A stretch of 34,336 bases of DNA from Eubacterium sp. GTDB lineage: Bacteria; Bacillota; Clostridia; Oscillospirales; Acutalibacteraceae. Of the stretch, positions 8,205 through 15,260 are shown in pieces. Positions within the stretch are counted from its first letter, which is position 1, and the number at the start of each line of letters is the position of its first letter. A model generated the notes under the pieces. It did no database searches, had not been told where the DNA came from, and was given only the letters and a program-made list of their open reading frames with translations. The stretch covers positions 1 through 34,336 of the forward strand of contig DVEP01000033.1 in the NCBI GenBank assembly GCA_015655975.1, in the 5' to 3' direction. The translations under genes and the position numbers were made by a program.

Positions 8205-8420
8205 CTCGGTTCTGTTACTCTTGTCAAGAGTAACGCAAAAGCACTTTTGACAGGCAAGCCTATCAAAAATGCGACCTGCAAGCAGGTTTTGCGCTCTCCG
8301 AGGGGCAAAGAACACCTTTGAAAAGGTGCTCTCTGCACTCTCCACCAAACTTTATTACTTCCCGAAAAAGGAAGATTGCAAGGTTGCAGATATGCCTGTC
8401 TTTGCAATGTTGCAATCTTG
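8205..8420. other. Hairpin-rich intergenic region, candidate oriT
   Basis: Within 215 bp there are five inverted repeats: GTTACTCTTG/CAAGAGTAAC (8214-8234, 1-nt centre), TTTTGACAGGC/GCCTATCAAAA (8245-8268, one mismatch), CCTGC/GCAGG (8275-8286), CACCTTT/AAAGGTG (8313-8328) and AAGATTGCAA/TTGCAATCTT (8372-8419). TTGCAA-N-GTTGCA also repeats directly at 8377 and 8402. No convincing gene is present. The place between the ATPase and the relaxase genes suits oriT and its protein-binding sites. It could instead regulate mobV expression. Confidence 0.6.
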
Positions 8421-8427
8421 AAAAACT

Positions 8428-9390
8428 TCACTCTGTTTTTTCGGGAAACTGCCAGTACCACTGACTGCCCTCTTTAACCGATTGGACATTCAGTGCTTTC
8501 TTTGCTTCGTCCAGCACACGCTTTGAAATTCCCATCGCCTGTGCTTTCTTCAGCAATTCTTTCTGCGGATATCTCCCCTTTGAAAGATATTCAAGTATTA
8601 AATTTTCTGCCTGTTCGGATTTCTTTTCTTTCGGAATACCGCTTAACAGATCATCAACTGAGATATCGTAATGACCGAGCCAGCTGAATCCGTTTTCCTT
8701 GTCCAGTTCAAAGGCAATCGCTTCACCTTCGGGTGCAAGGGAAGACTTGTCCTGCACCATCACTCTGACCTGCGGATTGTCTTTAATTCTACCGACAATC
8801 AAAACGCTTCTCGCCGAAGCCTGAAAGTCAATGGAACCAAGTCCACGGTAGGAAGATTTGTTACCGCTGCCTTTGTTCATATGACCAACAAGCAAAACGG
8901 CACAGTCATATTTTTCTGCGATTCGTCCGAGCTGTGCCATCACATTACGGACTTCGTTGGCGTTGTTCATATTAATATTCGCACCGACATACGCCTGAAT
9001 TGGATCAAGGATTACCACCCTTGCGCCCACTTCTATGATTGCTTTTTCAATTCGCTCGTCCAGCATACTGAGTGCGGCTTCCGATTCATCTATGACTTTG
9101 ATTTGCGTACAGTCCGCCTCAGCTGATTCTAACCTCGGCTTGATGGTATCTTCCAGTCCGTCCTCGGCAGTTTGATAGATGATCTTAACAGGCTCACGCT
9201 CGGAATCGTCATAGGGCAGCGCCTCTCCTTTTGAGAGGAGCGCCGCCAGTCTTAACGCCAAAGTTGTTTTGCCCTCGCCGGGATCGCCCTGAATGATGGT
9301 GATTTTTCCGTATGGGATATACGGATACCAGAGCCAATTCACTTCCTTGCTCTCTACTTCATCCATACTTATAATTTTAAGCTCAGCCAT
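8428..9390 (-). CDS. AAA (RecA/DnaB-like) ATPase, RepA-type
   Basis: A 320-aa P-loop ATPase of the AAA_25/RepA-like kind that mobile elements use for replication or DNA processing. Walker A is GDPGEGKTT (35-43), Walker B is VVILDPIQAY (about 124-133), followed by a GHMNKGSG switch-like motif and SYRGLGSIDFQASARSVL, typical of hexameric RecA-fold helicases. The C-terminal 60 residues form a predicted winged-helix-like segment (ILEYLSKGRYPQKELLKKA). Its start codon overlaps the stop of the upstream 48-aa frame, so translation is coupled. No separate replication initiator is present, so autonomous replication is uncertain. Confidence 0.88.
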   Translation of the reverse strand: MAELKIISMDEVESKEVNWLWYPYIPYGKITIIQGDPGEGKTTLALRLAALLSKGEALPYDDSEREPVKIIYQTAEDGLEDTIKPRLESAEADCTQIKVIDESEAALSMLDERIEKAIIEVGARVVILDPIQAYVGANINMNNANEVRNVMAQLGRIAEKYDCAVLLVGHMNKGSGNKSSYRGLGSIDFQASARSVLIVGRIKDNPQVRVMVQDKSSLAPEGEAIAFELDKENGFSWLGHYDISVDDLLSGIPKEKKSEQAENLILEYLSKGRYPQKELLKKAQAMGISKRVLDEAKKALNVQSVKEGSQWYWQFPEKTE

Positions 9391-9529
9391 TCATACCACC
9401 GCCTTTCAAAACAAAAGTGTTGATTTTCAAGTGATATGCGGTTATACTATTAATAGATACATTGAGTGACTGCCTTTCATCTGCGCCAACAGATGATGTT
9501 CGGGCGGTCATTTCTTTTTTGTCATTCAT
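9383..9529 (-). CDS. 48-aa micro-ORF coupled to both neighbours
   Basis: A short frame, MNDKKEMTARTSSVG to KGGGMNG, bridges the mobilization protein and the ATPase. Its ATG (9529) lies 8 bp inside the end of the upstream gene and its TGA lies 8 bp inside the ATPase gene, so it fills the whole gap in a third frame. The RNA folds into nested hairpins here (TGACTGCC with GGCGGTCA, and CATCTG with CAGATG, in 9466-9509). It may encode a real small protein or may only keep ribosomes moving into the ATPase gene. No family is recognised. Confidence 0.5.
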   Translation of the reverse strand: MNDKKEMTARTSSVGADERQSLNVSINSITAYHLKINTFVLKGGGMNG

Positions 9530-9854
9530 TTGTATTCTCTCCTTTCAAGCCGATAAGTGTTACCGACACAAGCTCGATGATATCAAGCAGTTCGTCAGAC
9601 ACTTCATCGGCTTTGTTGATTCGTTTTAACTCCGACAGAATTTCTGCCATTTCATTTTTCAGTGCTTTGTGAACTCTCGGGTTGCCTTGCACCACTACAT
9701 CACGGTTCATACATTTGCGGTAGCAGTATTCCTGCTTCGGCAATCCCGACAATGCGACTGCTTTATTCAGTGCCTCGTTTTCTTCGGGCGAAACTCTGAA
9801 CCCCACTGTAATGCTTCTGAACCTGTTTTTCTTGTCTACATTTTTGACTGACAT
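9522..9854 (-). CDS. Ribbon-helix-helix mobilization accessory protein (MobC-like)
   Basis: A 110-aa protein with N-terminal RSITVGFRVSPEENEALNKAVALSGLPKQEYCYRKC split as an RHH-type strand-helix-helix (about residues 12-48), then a helical C-terminus. This matches the small DNA-binding relaxosome proteins encoded with MobV or MobA relaxases in Firmicutes. The start at 9854 is chosen from AAGGAAG upstream and because the conserved domain begins there; it sits one base after the integrase stop (TAA-T-ATG). It probably binds oriT. A purely regulatory role is also possible. Confidence 0.75.
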   Translation of the reverse strand: MSVKNVDKKNRFRSITVGFRVSPEENEALNKAVALSGLPKQEYCYRKCMNRDVVVQGNPRVHKALKNEMAEILSELKRINKADEVSDELLDIIELVSVTLIGLKGENTNE

Positions 9855-9855
9855 A

Positions 9856-10935
9856 TTACATCGCTTCCTTTCTGAAATTATTAAGTTTATCCGCCATATC
9901 GTCCTGTGTCGACGGGAAAAGGTGAGCATAGTTATAAGTTATATCTATGCTTTCGTGACCTACTCTGTCGGCGATTGCAACTGCTGAATATCCCATATCA
10001 ATTAAAAGACTGATATGGCTGTGGCGAAGATCGTGTATGCGAATACGCTTAACGCCTGCTTCTTGTGAACCTCTGTCCATCTCGTGGTGCAGATAGCTTT
10101 TTGTTATTTCAAAAATTCTATCGTTTTTTCCTATGCCGTAAAGCTGATTTAGATATTCCTGCATTTCTTCTGCAAGAAACTGCGGCATTTTGATTGTTCG
10201 ATTACTTTTTGGTGTTTTCGGATCAGTAATTACATCTCGCTTGCCAATGCGCTGATAGGATTTATTTATCCTCACCGTACACTTTTCAAAATCCAAATCC
10301 GCTGGTGTCAGAGCAAGCAATTCACCCTCACGCAGTCCGCACCAGTAAAGCATTTCAAATGCGTAAAACGATATCGGCTTATCCATAACGGCAAAAGAGA
10401 ATTTAGCATACTCATTCTGCGTCCAAAAGAGCATTTCTCTTCCTTTCGCCTTACCCATATTTCCAACCTTTTGAGCTGGGTTGCTTTTCAATCCGTAAAA
10501 CCTGACTGCGTGGTTAAAGATAGCAGATAACTGATTATGAAGTGTTTTAAGATATACAGGAGAATACGGTTTTCCTTGCTTATCGGTTGCTTTAATCATC
10601 TCATTTTGCCAAGCAATGATATCTTTAGGCTGAATGTCGCTGATTTTTCGCTGACCGAAATAGGGAAGAATTTTAGTTCTCATAATATGCTCTTTGGTAT
10701 GCCAAGTGTTTTCTTTGATACGGTTCTTCATATCAGCCGTATAAATATCAATAAAGCTCTCAAATGACATATCCAAATCGGTTTCCACTTTATTCAGTTG
10801 TTCTCTTTCCCACGCAAGAGCCTCTCTTTTTGTCTGAAAACCTCGTTTTGTAGTTTGGTGAACCTTGCCCTGCCAATCGGTGTATCGGTAATACACCTTC
10901 CAAGTATTTGTTTTTTCATCTTTATAAACTGACAT
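9856..10935 (-). CDS. int: Tyrosine recombinase/integrase (Tn916-Int type)
   Basis: Catalyses site-specific integration and excision at the guaA core. The 359 aa comprise three domains: an N-terminal arm-binding three-strand domain (residues 1-55, KTNTWKVYYRYTDWQGK), a SAM-like core-binding domain (about 58-160), and the catalytic domain (165-355). The full active-site set is visible: R202 in GLREGELL, K243, H301 and R304 in HDLRHSH, H327 in VGHESI, and nucleophile Y336 in YAHLF. The GTTGTCA pairs at both ends of the element fit the arm-binding domain. The gene follows the excisionase-like gene by 3 bp and leads directly into the mobilization genes. Confidence 0.95.
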   Translation of the reverse strand: MSVYKDEKTNTWKVYYRYTDWQGKVHQTTKRGFQTKREALAWEREQLNKVETDLDMSFESFIDIYTADMKNRIKENTWHTKEHIMRTKILPYFGQRKISDIQPKDIIAWQNEMIKATDKQGKPYSPVYLKTLHNQLSAIFNHAVRFYGLKSNPAQKVGNMGKAKGREMLFWTQNEYAKFSFAVMDKPISFYAFEMLYWCGLREGELLALTPADLDFEKCTVRINKSYQRIGKRDVITDPKTPKSNRTIKMPQFLAEEMQEYLNQLYGIGKNDRIFEITKSYLHHEMDRGSQEAGVKRIRIHDLRHSHISLLIDMGYSAVAIADRVGHESIDITYNYAHLFPSTQDDMADKLNNFRKEAM

Positions 10936-10938
10936 TAC

Positions 10939-11136
10939 TTAATCCCTCTCTTTCTGTTTTGCTCCGTAGCAAACTCTTTCCATAAAATATTGTTTATTTA
11001 ATCGTCCTGAAATTGTGATGAAGCCTTTTTCTTTCAGCTCATTATTTAATCTCTGCACGATTTTGTAAGCGTAAGATTTGGAGACACCCAATTCATTAGC
11101 TACCTCATCCACGCTCATAAAAGTATTTGCTGTCAT
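10939..11136 (-). CDS. Excisionase-like small HTH protein
   Basis: A 65-aa protein with one helix-turn-helix: FMSVDEVANELGVSKSYAYK is followed by IVQRLNNELKEKGF and a basic tail. The size, fold and position 3 bp upstream of the integrase gene match directionality factors (Xis) of Tn916-type elements, although members of this group can also act as regulators. It is the first gene of the leftward operon, 159 bp downstream of the promoter -10. Confidence 0.75.
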   Translation of the reverse strand: MTANTFMSVDEVANELGVSKSYAYKIVQRLNNELKEKGFITISGRLNKQYFMERVCYGAKQKERD

Positions 11137-11301
11137 AAAATCACCCCTTTCAGCTGGTTTTATATTGTATTTCTTTATTTCGTGTCGGAATACTTTCTGA
11201 CCGCCTTCCGATTTGCCTGGGCGGGTACGCCATTACCGTGGTGTACGACGGTTATTCAATTTTATACGCACTTAACGCTATTAGTTTAAGTTTGTATCAT
11301 T

Positions 11302-11330
11302 ATTATACTAAGCAAATTCCGTAAAGTCAA
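11302..11330 (-). promoter_or_regulatory. Promoter of the xis-int-mob operon
   Basis: Leftward TTGACT (11330-11325), a 17-bp spacer and TATAAT (11307-11302). It diverges from the XRE promoter, with the -35 boxes only about 43 bp apart. The transcript then has an unusually long leader (about 11295-11137) with ACCGT/ACGGT (11235-11252) and CCGCC/GGCGG (11201-11224) pairings. Confidence 0.8.
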
Positions 11331-11372
11331 GTGGTTTTTGAAAAAATATTAAATTTATTTGCTTTGGTTATC

Positions 11373-11401
11373 TTGACACACACTAAGCGTATATGTATAA
11401 T
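11373..11401 (+). promoter_or_regulatory. Promoter of the XRE regulator
   Basis: A perfect consensus, TTGACA (11373-11378), 17 bp, TATAAT (11396-11401). AACGC/GCGT-containing sequences between the two divergent promoters (near 11274 and 11386) may be operators, but no clear symmetric site was resolved. Confidence 0.85.
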
Positions 11402-11435
11402 ATATATTATTAACAGACCGTTAGGAGGAAGTACA

Positions 11436-11966
11436 ATGGCAATCGGGGAAAGAATCCGTTTCTTTAGAAATTTAAGAGGTATGACTCAAAAGTATCTTGG
11501 TATTCAGGTGGGCTTTCCTGAAAAGACCGCCGATATTCGTATGGCGCAGTATGAAAGCGGTTCAAGAACGCCGAAAGCAGATTTAACAAACAATCTTGCA
11601 GAAGTGTTCGGTATATCTGCTCAGGCTCTTACTGTTCCCGATATTGACAGCGACCTCGGACTTATGCACACATTGTTCACGCTCGAAGACCTCTACGGTA
11701 TGAGAGCAGAGAGCGTAAACGGTGAAATACATTTATGCTTTGATGAAAGTAAACCGACCGCAAGCAAATCAGTATTTGCAATGCTTGCCGCTTGGGCAGA
11801 GCAAGCCGAAAAATACAGAAACGGCGAAATTACCAAAGAGCAGTATGACGAATGGCGTTATACATATCCCAAACTCGATACAACACAGACTTGGGCGAAA
11901 GTACCGTCGCTTGAACTCAGCGACACAATGGTCGAAGCATTCAAAGATAAACTCAAAAATATGTAA
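11436..11966 (+). CDS. XRE-family transcriptional regulator of the element
   Basis: A 176-aa regulator with an N-terminal Cro/C1 HTH (residues 1-65: MAIGERIRFFRNLRGMTQKYLG to AEVFGISAQAL). The C-terminal domain has no recognised fold and carries an AWAEQAEKYRNGEITKEQYDEWR helix and a TWAKVPS motif, seen in regulators next to integrases in Clostridial elements. The start at 11436 has an excellent TTAGGAGG. It is transcribed divergently from the xis-int operon across a compact two-promoter region, so it probably represses or times excision and mobilization. In the neighbouring element a two-component system occupies this position. Confidence 0.85.
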   Translation: MAIGERIRFFRNLRGMTQKYLGIQVGFPEKTADIRMAQYESGSRTPKADLTNNLAEVFGISAQALTVPDIDSDLGLMHTLFTLEDLYGMRAESVNGEIHLCFDESKPTASKSVFAMLAAWAEQAEKYRNGEITKEQYDEWRYTYPKLDTTQTWAKVPSLELSDTMVEAFKDKLKNM

Positions 11967-11979
11967 TTGGGTAAAACAA

Positions 11980-12021
11980 AAAGAGCTAACAGACTTTATA
12001 ACAAAAATCTGTTAGCTCTTT
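11980..12021 (+). terminator. Terminator at the right end of the element
   Basis: AAAGAGCTAACAGA (11980-11993) pairs perfectly with TCTGTTAGCTCTTT (12008-12021). It is the counterpart of the terminator at 1383-1417, with two covarying base pairs. Confidence 0.9.
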
Positions 12022-12042
12022 ATTTATGAATAATCTGAAATT

Positions 12043-12060
12043 GTTGTCAAAACGTTGTCA
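12043..12060 (+). repeat. Integrase arm-type repeats, right end of the element
   Basis: GTTGTCA at 12043-12049 and 12054-12060, 11-bp period, 59 bp from the core. The heptamer and period are the same as at 1630/1641. Confidence 0.65.
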
Positions 12061-12118
12061 CGAGGCTTTTTCAAACCTCAAAAAACCAGTGTTTATGCGG
12101 GTTTTCAGCGTTTTTGGT

Positions 12119-12132
12119 ATCATTCCCACTCG
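12119..12132. repeat. att core inside the guaA 3' end
   Basis: ATCATTCCCACTCG includes the guaA stop (12120-12122) and the codons for the terminal Glu-Trp-Glu. It is identical to 1516-1529 and marks the guaA-proximal junction of the element. Confidence 0.87.
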
Positions 12133-13412
12133 ATTGTGGCGGTTGGTTTTGGGGAGATGTCGTAGCAAACTCTGTTTACATTTTTAACTTCTGCTAAAAT
12201 TCTGTTTGTTACTTTTTCCAAAATATCCCAATCGAGTCTTTCGATTGTTGCGGTCATTGCGTCAACAGTATTTACCGCTCTGATTATTACAGGATATTCA
12301 AAGCATCTCGCATTATCTTTTACACCTACCGATTTGAAATCGGGAACGATTGTGAAATACTGCCATACTTTTTTATCAAGGCCTGCTTTTTCAAATTCAT
12401 CGCGCAAAATAGCGTCCGATTCTCTTACAGCCTCGAGTCTTTCTCTTGTAATAGCACCAAGACATCTAACGCCGAGTCCGGGACCCGGGAATGGCTGACG
12501 GAATACCATTTTATTAGGCAAACCGAGTTCAAGTCCGCAAGCTCTTACTTCGTCTTTGAAAAGTTGTTTAAGGGGCTCAACGAGTTCAAACTTCATATCT
12601 TCGGGAAGTCCGCCTACATTGTGGTGAGATTTTACAACTTTAGCAGTTTTGGTACCGCTTTCGATGATGTCCGGATAAATTGTGCCTTGACCGAGAAAAT
12701 CAATGCCTTCAAGTTTACGAGCTTCTTCTTCAAAAACTCTGATAAACTCACTGCCTATGATTTTACGCTTTTGTTCAGGGTCGGCAACATTTTCAAGTTT
12801 ACCGAGAAAACGCTCTGAAGCATCAACATACACAAGGTTAGCATTTAATTGGTCTCTGAATACGCTTACAACGCTTTCCGACTCATCTTTTCTCATCAAA
12901 CCGTGGTTTACATGAACACAAACGAGTTGGTCGCCGATTGCTTTAAGAAGAAGCGCAGCAACTACAGACGAGTCAACACCGCCCGAAAGAGCAAGCAAAA
13001 CTTTTTTGTCGCCGATTTGTTTACGAAGAAGTTCAACTTGGTCGGCTACAAAGTTTTTCATATTCCAGTTTGCTTCTGCTTTACATTCATCAAAAACAAA
13101 TTTTTTAAGGCTTTCTTCGTCAATCGCAGAGTCATATTTAACTGCGCACTTTGAAAGCGGATGGTCAACAGAAACAACAGGCAAACCGCAATCATAAATT
13201 TCTGCATTTACATCTATCTCTTTTCCGTCAACTACTCTGTTTTTGCCTCCGTTTAAAATTACACCTTTAACATTCGGCAATGCCCTGAGTTCTTCTGCAG
13301 TAATGTCGTGAGGATAAATCTCACTGTAAACTCCGAGCGCTCTGATTTCACGAGCGAGAATTGTATTTTCTGTACTGCCAAGGTCCAAAATTACTATCAT
13401 ATCTTGTTTCAT
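12120..13412 (-). CDS. guaA: GMP synthase with a degenerate glutaminase domain
   Basis: Converts XMP to GMP using ATP and an amino donor. The C-terminal ATP pyrophosphatase and dimerization domains (about residues 117-430) are intact, with P-loop SGGVDSS at 143-149, FRQPFPGPGLGVR and the terminal TIEWE. The N-terminal class-I amidotransferase domain is only about 110 residues. It starts normally (IVILDLGS, REIRALGVYSEIYPH, GVILNGG), but after GLPVV the sequence jumps to SVDHPLSKCAVKYDSA. The usual nucleophile segment GICYGMQ and the FHPE catalytic His/Glu segment are both missing, so the chain is 430 aa instead of about 510-525. The frame is continuous, so this is an in-frame loss. Glutamine hydrolysis should be impossible; ammonia or a separate glutaminase is implied. 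The gene's 3' end is the integration site. Confidence 0.93.
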   Translation of the reverse strand: MKQDMIVILDLGSTENTILAREIRALGVYSEIYPHDITAEELRALPNVKGVILNGGKNRVVDGKEIDVNAEIYDCGLPVVSVDHPLSKCAVKYDSAIDEESLKKFVFDECKAEANWNMKNFVADQVELLRKQIGDKKVLLALSGGVDSSVVAALLLKAIGDQLVCVHVNHGLMRKDESESVVSVFRDQLNANLVYVDASERFLGKLENVADPEQKRKIIGSEFIRVFEEEARKLEGIDFLGQGTIYPDIIESGTKTAKVVKSHHNVGGLPEDMKFELVEPLKQLFKDEVRACGLELGLPNKMVFRQPFPGPGLGVRCLGAITRERLEAVRESDAILRDEFEKAGLDKKVWQYFTIVPDFKSVGVKDNARCFEYPVIIRAVNTVDAMTATIERLDWDILEKVTNRILAEVKNVNRVCYDISPKPTATIEWE

Positions 13413-13486
13413 AAACTTCCTCCGTAATATTAAATATTTAAAACACTAAACTTTAATAATTTTTATAATTCATTTATATAAAAAAA

Positions 13487-14470
13487 TCAAAGCAAATTTT
13501 TTCTGAGTTCTTCAGGTGAAGACGGGTGAATATAAGCAGGTGCAATATCAAAAACTGTTTTACATCCGTACTGACCCTCTTTGTTGAGTCTGTATGCCGC
13601 TCTTGCGTATGCAACCAAAACGCTTGAAGTGAACTCGGGGTTTGAGTCAAGAGTAAGTTTGTACTCAATGACATGCTTGTTTTCGCCGTTAAGACCTGTT
13701 TGACCTGTTCTGAAAACGATACCGCCGTGCGGAATACCTGAATGGTTTGCGTTCAATTCTTCTTGAGAAATGAAGTGAACTGTTGTGTCATAGTCTGCAA
13801 AATAGTTTGGCATTGTTTTGATTGCATTTTCAATATATTCAAGGTCTGCGCCCTCTTTTGCAACAACAAAACACTCTCTTTTATGCTTTTGACGCGTTGT
13901 AAGTTGTGGGTTTTCACCGTTTCTTACGCTTTCAAGCGCCTCTTCAACAGGGATGGTGTACTGTTTAGCGTCCTGTACGCCCTCTATTCTTCTGATTGCG
14001 TCCGAGTGTCCCTGACTTACGCCCTTTCCCCAAAAAGTATAGTCGTTGCCGTTTGGCAAAACTGCCTGACCGTAAAGACGGTTAAGTGAAAAAAGACCCG
14101 GGTCCCAGCCAACAGAAATGATGCTGATTTTTTTGCTTTCTTTACTTACTGCGTCAACATCTGCAAAATGTTCGGGGATTTTTGCATGAGTATCAAAACT
14201 GTCAATTACATTGAAATATTTAGCCAACTCAACGGTTTGCTTCGGAAGGTCGTTCGCACTGCCGCCGCAAAGAATCATTACATCTATATCGTCTTTGAAC
14301 TTAACAGCCTCATCTATATGGTAAACAGGAACATTTGTTTTTGTTTGAACACTTTTCGGGTCTCGTCTTGAAAAAACACCGACAAGTTCCATGTCTTTTG
14401 AAGTGCTGAGTGCACACTCTACGCCTCTTCCGAGGTTGCCGTAACCTGCGATTGCAATTTTAATGCTCAT
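13487..14470 (-). CDS. ddh: meso-diaminopimelate D-dehydrogenase
   Basis: NADPH-dependent enzyme that makes meso-diaminopimelate from tetrahydrodipicolinate in one step, feeding lysine and peptidoglycan synthesis. The 327-aa protein has the family's features: Rossmann start KIAIAGYGNLGRGVE, FSRRDP, the CGGSANDLP segment, the substrate region SVGWDPGLFSLNRLYG, FWGKGVSQGHSDAIRRI, and C-terminal HPSSPEELR. The length is normal. It is followed by guaA on the same strand after 74 AT-rich bases that could hold a separate guaA promoter, so co-transcription is uncertain. Confidence 0.95.
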   Translation of the reverse strand: MSIKIAIAGYGNLGRGVECALSTSKDMELVGVFSRRDPKSVQTKTNVPVYHIDEAVKFKDDIDVMILCGGSANDLPKQTVELAKYFNVIDSFDTHAKIPEHFADVDAVSKESKKISIISVGWDPGLFSLNRLYGQAVLPNGNDYTFWGKGVSQGHSDAIRRIEGVQDAKQYTIPVEEALESVRNGENPQLTTRQKHKRECFVVAKEGADLEYIENAIKTMPNYFADYDTTVHFISQEELNANHSGIPHGGIVFRTGQTGLNGENKHVIEYKLTLDSNPEFTSSVLVAYARAAYRLNKEGQYGCKTVFDIAPAYIHPSSPEELRKNLL

Positions 14471-14580
14471 AGTAACTCTCTCCTAACATAATATAGTTTA
14501 TTTAAAATTTGTAAAATAATTTATTCATTTCAATCCAAACAAAGAAAAGATTGAAACAAATATATATAAATACAAGGTTT

Positions 14581-14609
14581 ATTATATATCTTTAAAATTT
14601 GAAAATCAA
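14581..14609 (-). promoter_or_regulatory. Promoter of ddh
   Basis: Leftward TTGATT (14609-14604), 17 bp, TATAAT (14586-14581), about 105 bp upstream of the ddh ATG. The rest of 14471-14891 is AT-rich and holds this promoter and the lrgA promoter; no convincing gene is seen there. Confidence 0.7.
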
Positions 14610-14836
14610 TACGATTGAAAAAATGCAAGTGATAAAACCTAACAAAATTTTTACACAAAAATTAAATGAAAAAAGTACAATTTTACCGAAATTTATTGCT
14701 TTTAATTAAGACAAAGGAAAAAATCTATGAAAAAGCATGGCTCACTGTGGGTTAAACAAACACTCGTAAAGAACAAAAAAATGAAAAACTCATTGTAAAA
14801 ACAAACTTGAATAACAGTGTTCTTCTCTTACACATT

Positions 14837-14865
14837 TGACCGATTTAAAATTTAGTGATAAAATA
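14837..14865 (+). promoter_or_regulatory. Promoter of lrgAB
   Basis: TTGACC (14837-14842), 17 bp, TAAAAT (14860-14865), ending about 26 bp before the lrgA start. The untranslated leader is therefore short. Confidence 0.75.
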
Positions 14866-14891
14866 CCAAAAAACATTCGAGGAGGTCAATT

Positions 14892-15260
14892 TTGAAATAT
14901 CTCAAACAGTTTTTAATCATAATTTCAATATCTTTTGCAGGAGAACTTCTAAACCATTTTGTGCCTCTTCCCGTTCCTGCCGGAATTTACGGAATAGTTA
15001 TTTTATTTCTGTGTCTGAACTTCAAAATAATTAAACTTGAGGATGTAAAAGAAACGGGGAATTTCTTAGTAAAAATTATGCCTGTAATGTTCATTCCTGC
15101 CGCTGTCGGAGTTTTGGAAAGTTGGCAGCTTATCAAACCTACATTTGCCGAATACACAATCATTACCGTTTTGACAACATTTATTGTAATGATTGTTTCG
15201 GGGAAAATAACACAATTTTTCATAAAAAAATTTAAAAAAGGCGGTAAAACAAATGAATGA
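14892..15260 (+). CDS. lrgA: CidA/LrgA family membrane protein
   Basis: A small holin-like membrane protein of 122 aa. Family knowledge links LrgA/CidA to control of murein hydrolase activity and, in several species, to pyruvate or glycolate transport together with LrgB. The sequence shows four hydrophobic segments and the typical PLPVPAGIYGIVILFLCL and VKIMPVMFIPAAVGVLE stretches. The start is TTG at 14892, fixed by GAGGAGG six bases upstream and by the usual N-terminus. It overlaps lrgB by 8 bp, so the two are translationally coupled. Confidence 0.92.
   Translation: MKYLKQFLIIISISFAGELLNHFVPLPVPAGIYGIVILFLCLNFKIIKLEDVKETGNFLVKIMPVMFIPAAVGVLESWQLIKPTFAEYTIITVLTTFIVMIVSGKITQFFIKKFKKGGKTNE

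Larger units (their letters stand above)
1516..12132. mobile_element. Integrative mobilizable element inserted at the 3' end of guaA
   Basis: A 10.6-kb element is bounded by 14-bp direct repeats of the guaA 3' end. It encodes a tyrosine integrase and excisionase-like protein next to the guaA junction, a MobV relaxase, a ribbon-helix-helix mobilization protein, an AAA ATPase and TnpV. Paired GTTGTCA repeats with the same 11-bp period lie inside both ends (1630/1641 and 12043/12054). No type IV secretion genes are present, so it should depend on a helper for transfer. Its cargo is a restriction-modification operon. Integration leaves the guaA coding sequence intact because the core restores its last codons. 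The 3' end of guaA is a well-known target of integrative elements in many bacteria. Confidence 0.85.

Noticed and set aside
8166..8461. Two open frames (60 and 90 codons) across the hairpin region upstream of the relaxase gene
   Set aside because: Their translations are low-complexity or Arg/Leu-rich with no homologous look, they overlap real genes, and the region is better explained by dense inverted repeats.
12564..13197. Several rightward open frames opposite guaA
   Set aside because: They are antisense to a conserved enzyme, lack ribosome sites, and have compositions expected from the opposite strand.
14727..14798. A 23-codon frame (MKKHGSLWVKQTLVK...) with a weak AAGGA upstream, in the ddh-lrgA gap
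   Set aside because: It has no recognisable family, overlaps no regulatory fold, and lies upstream of the lrgA promoter. In AT-rich DNA such frames are expected by chance.
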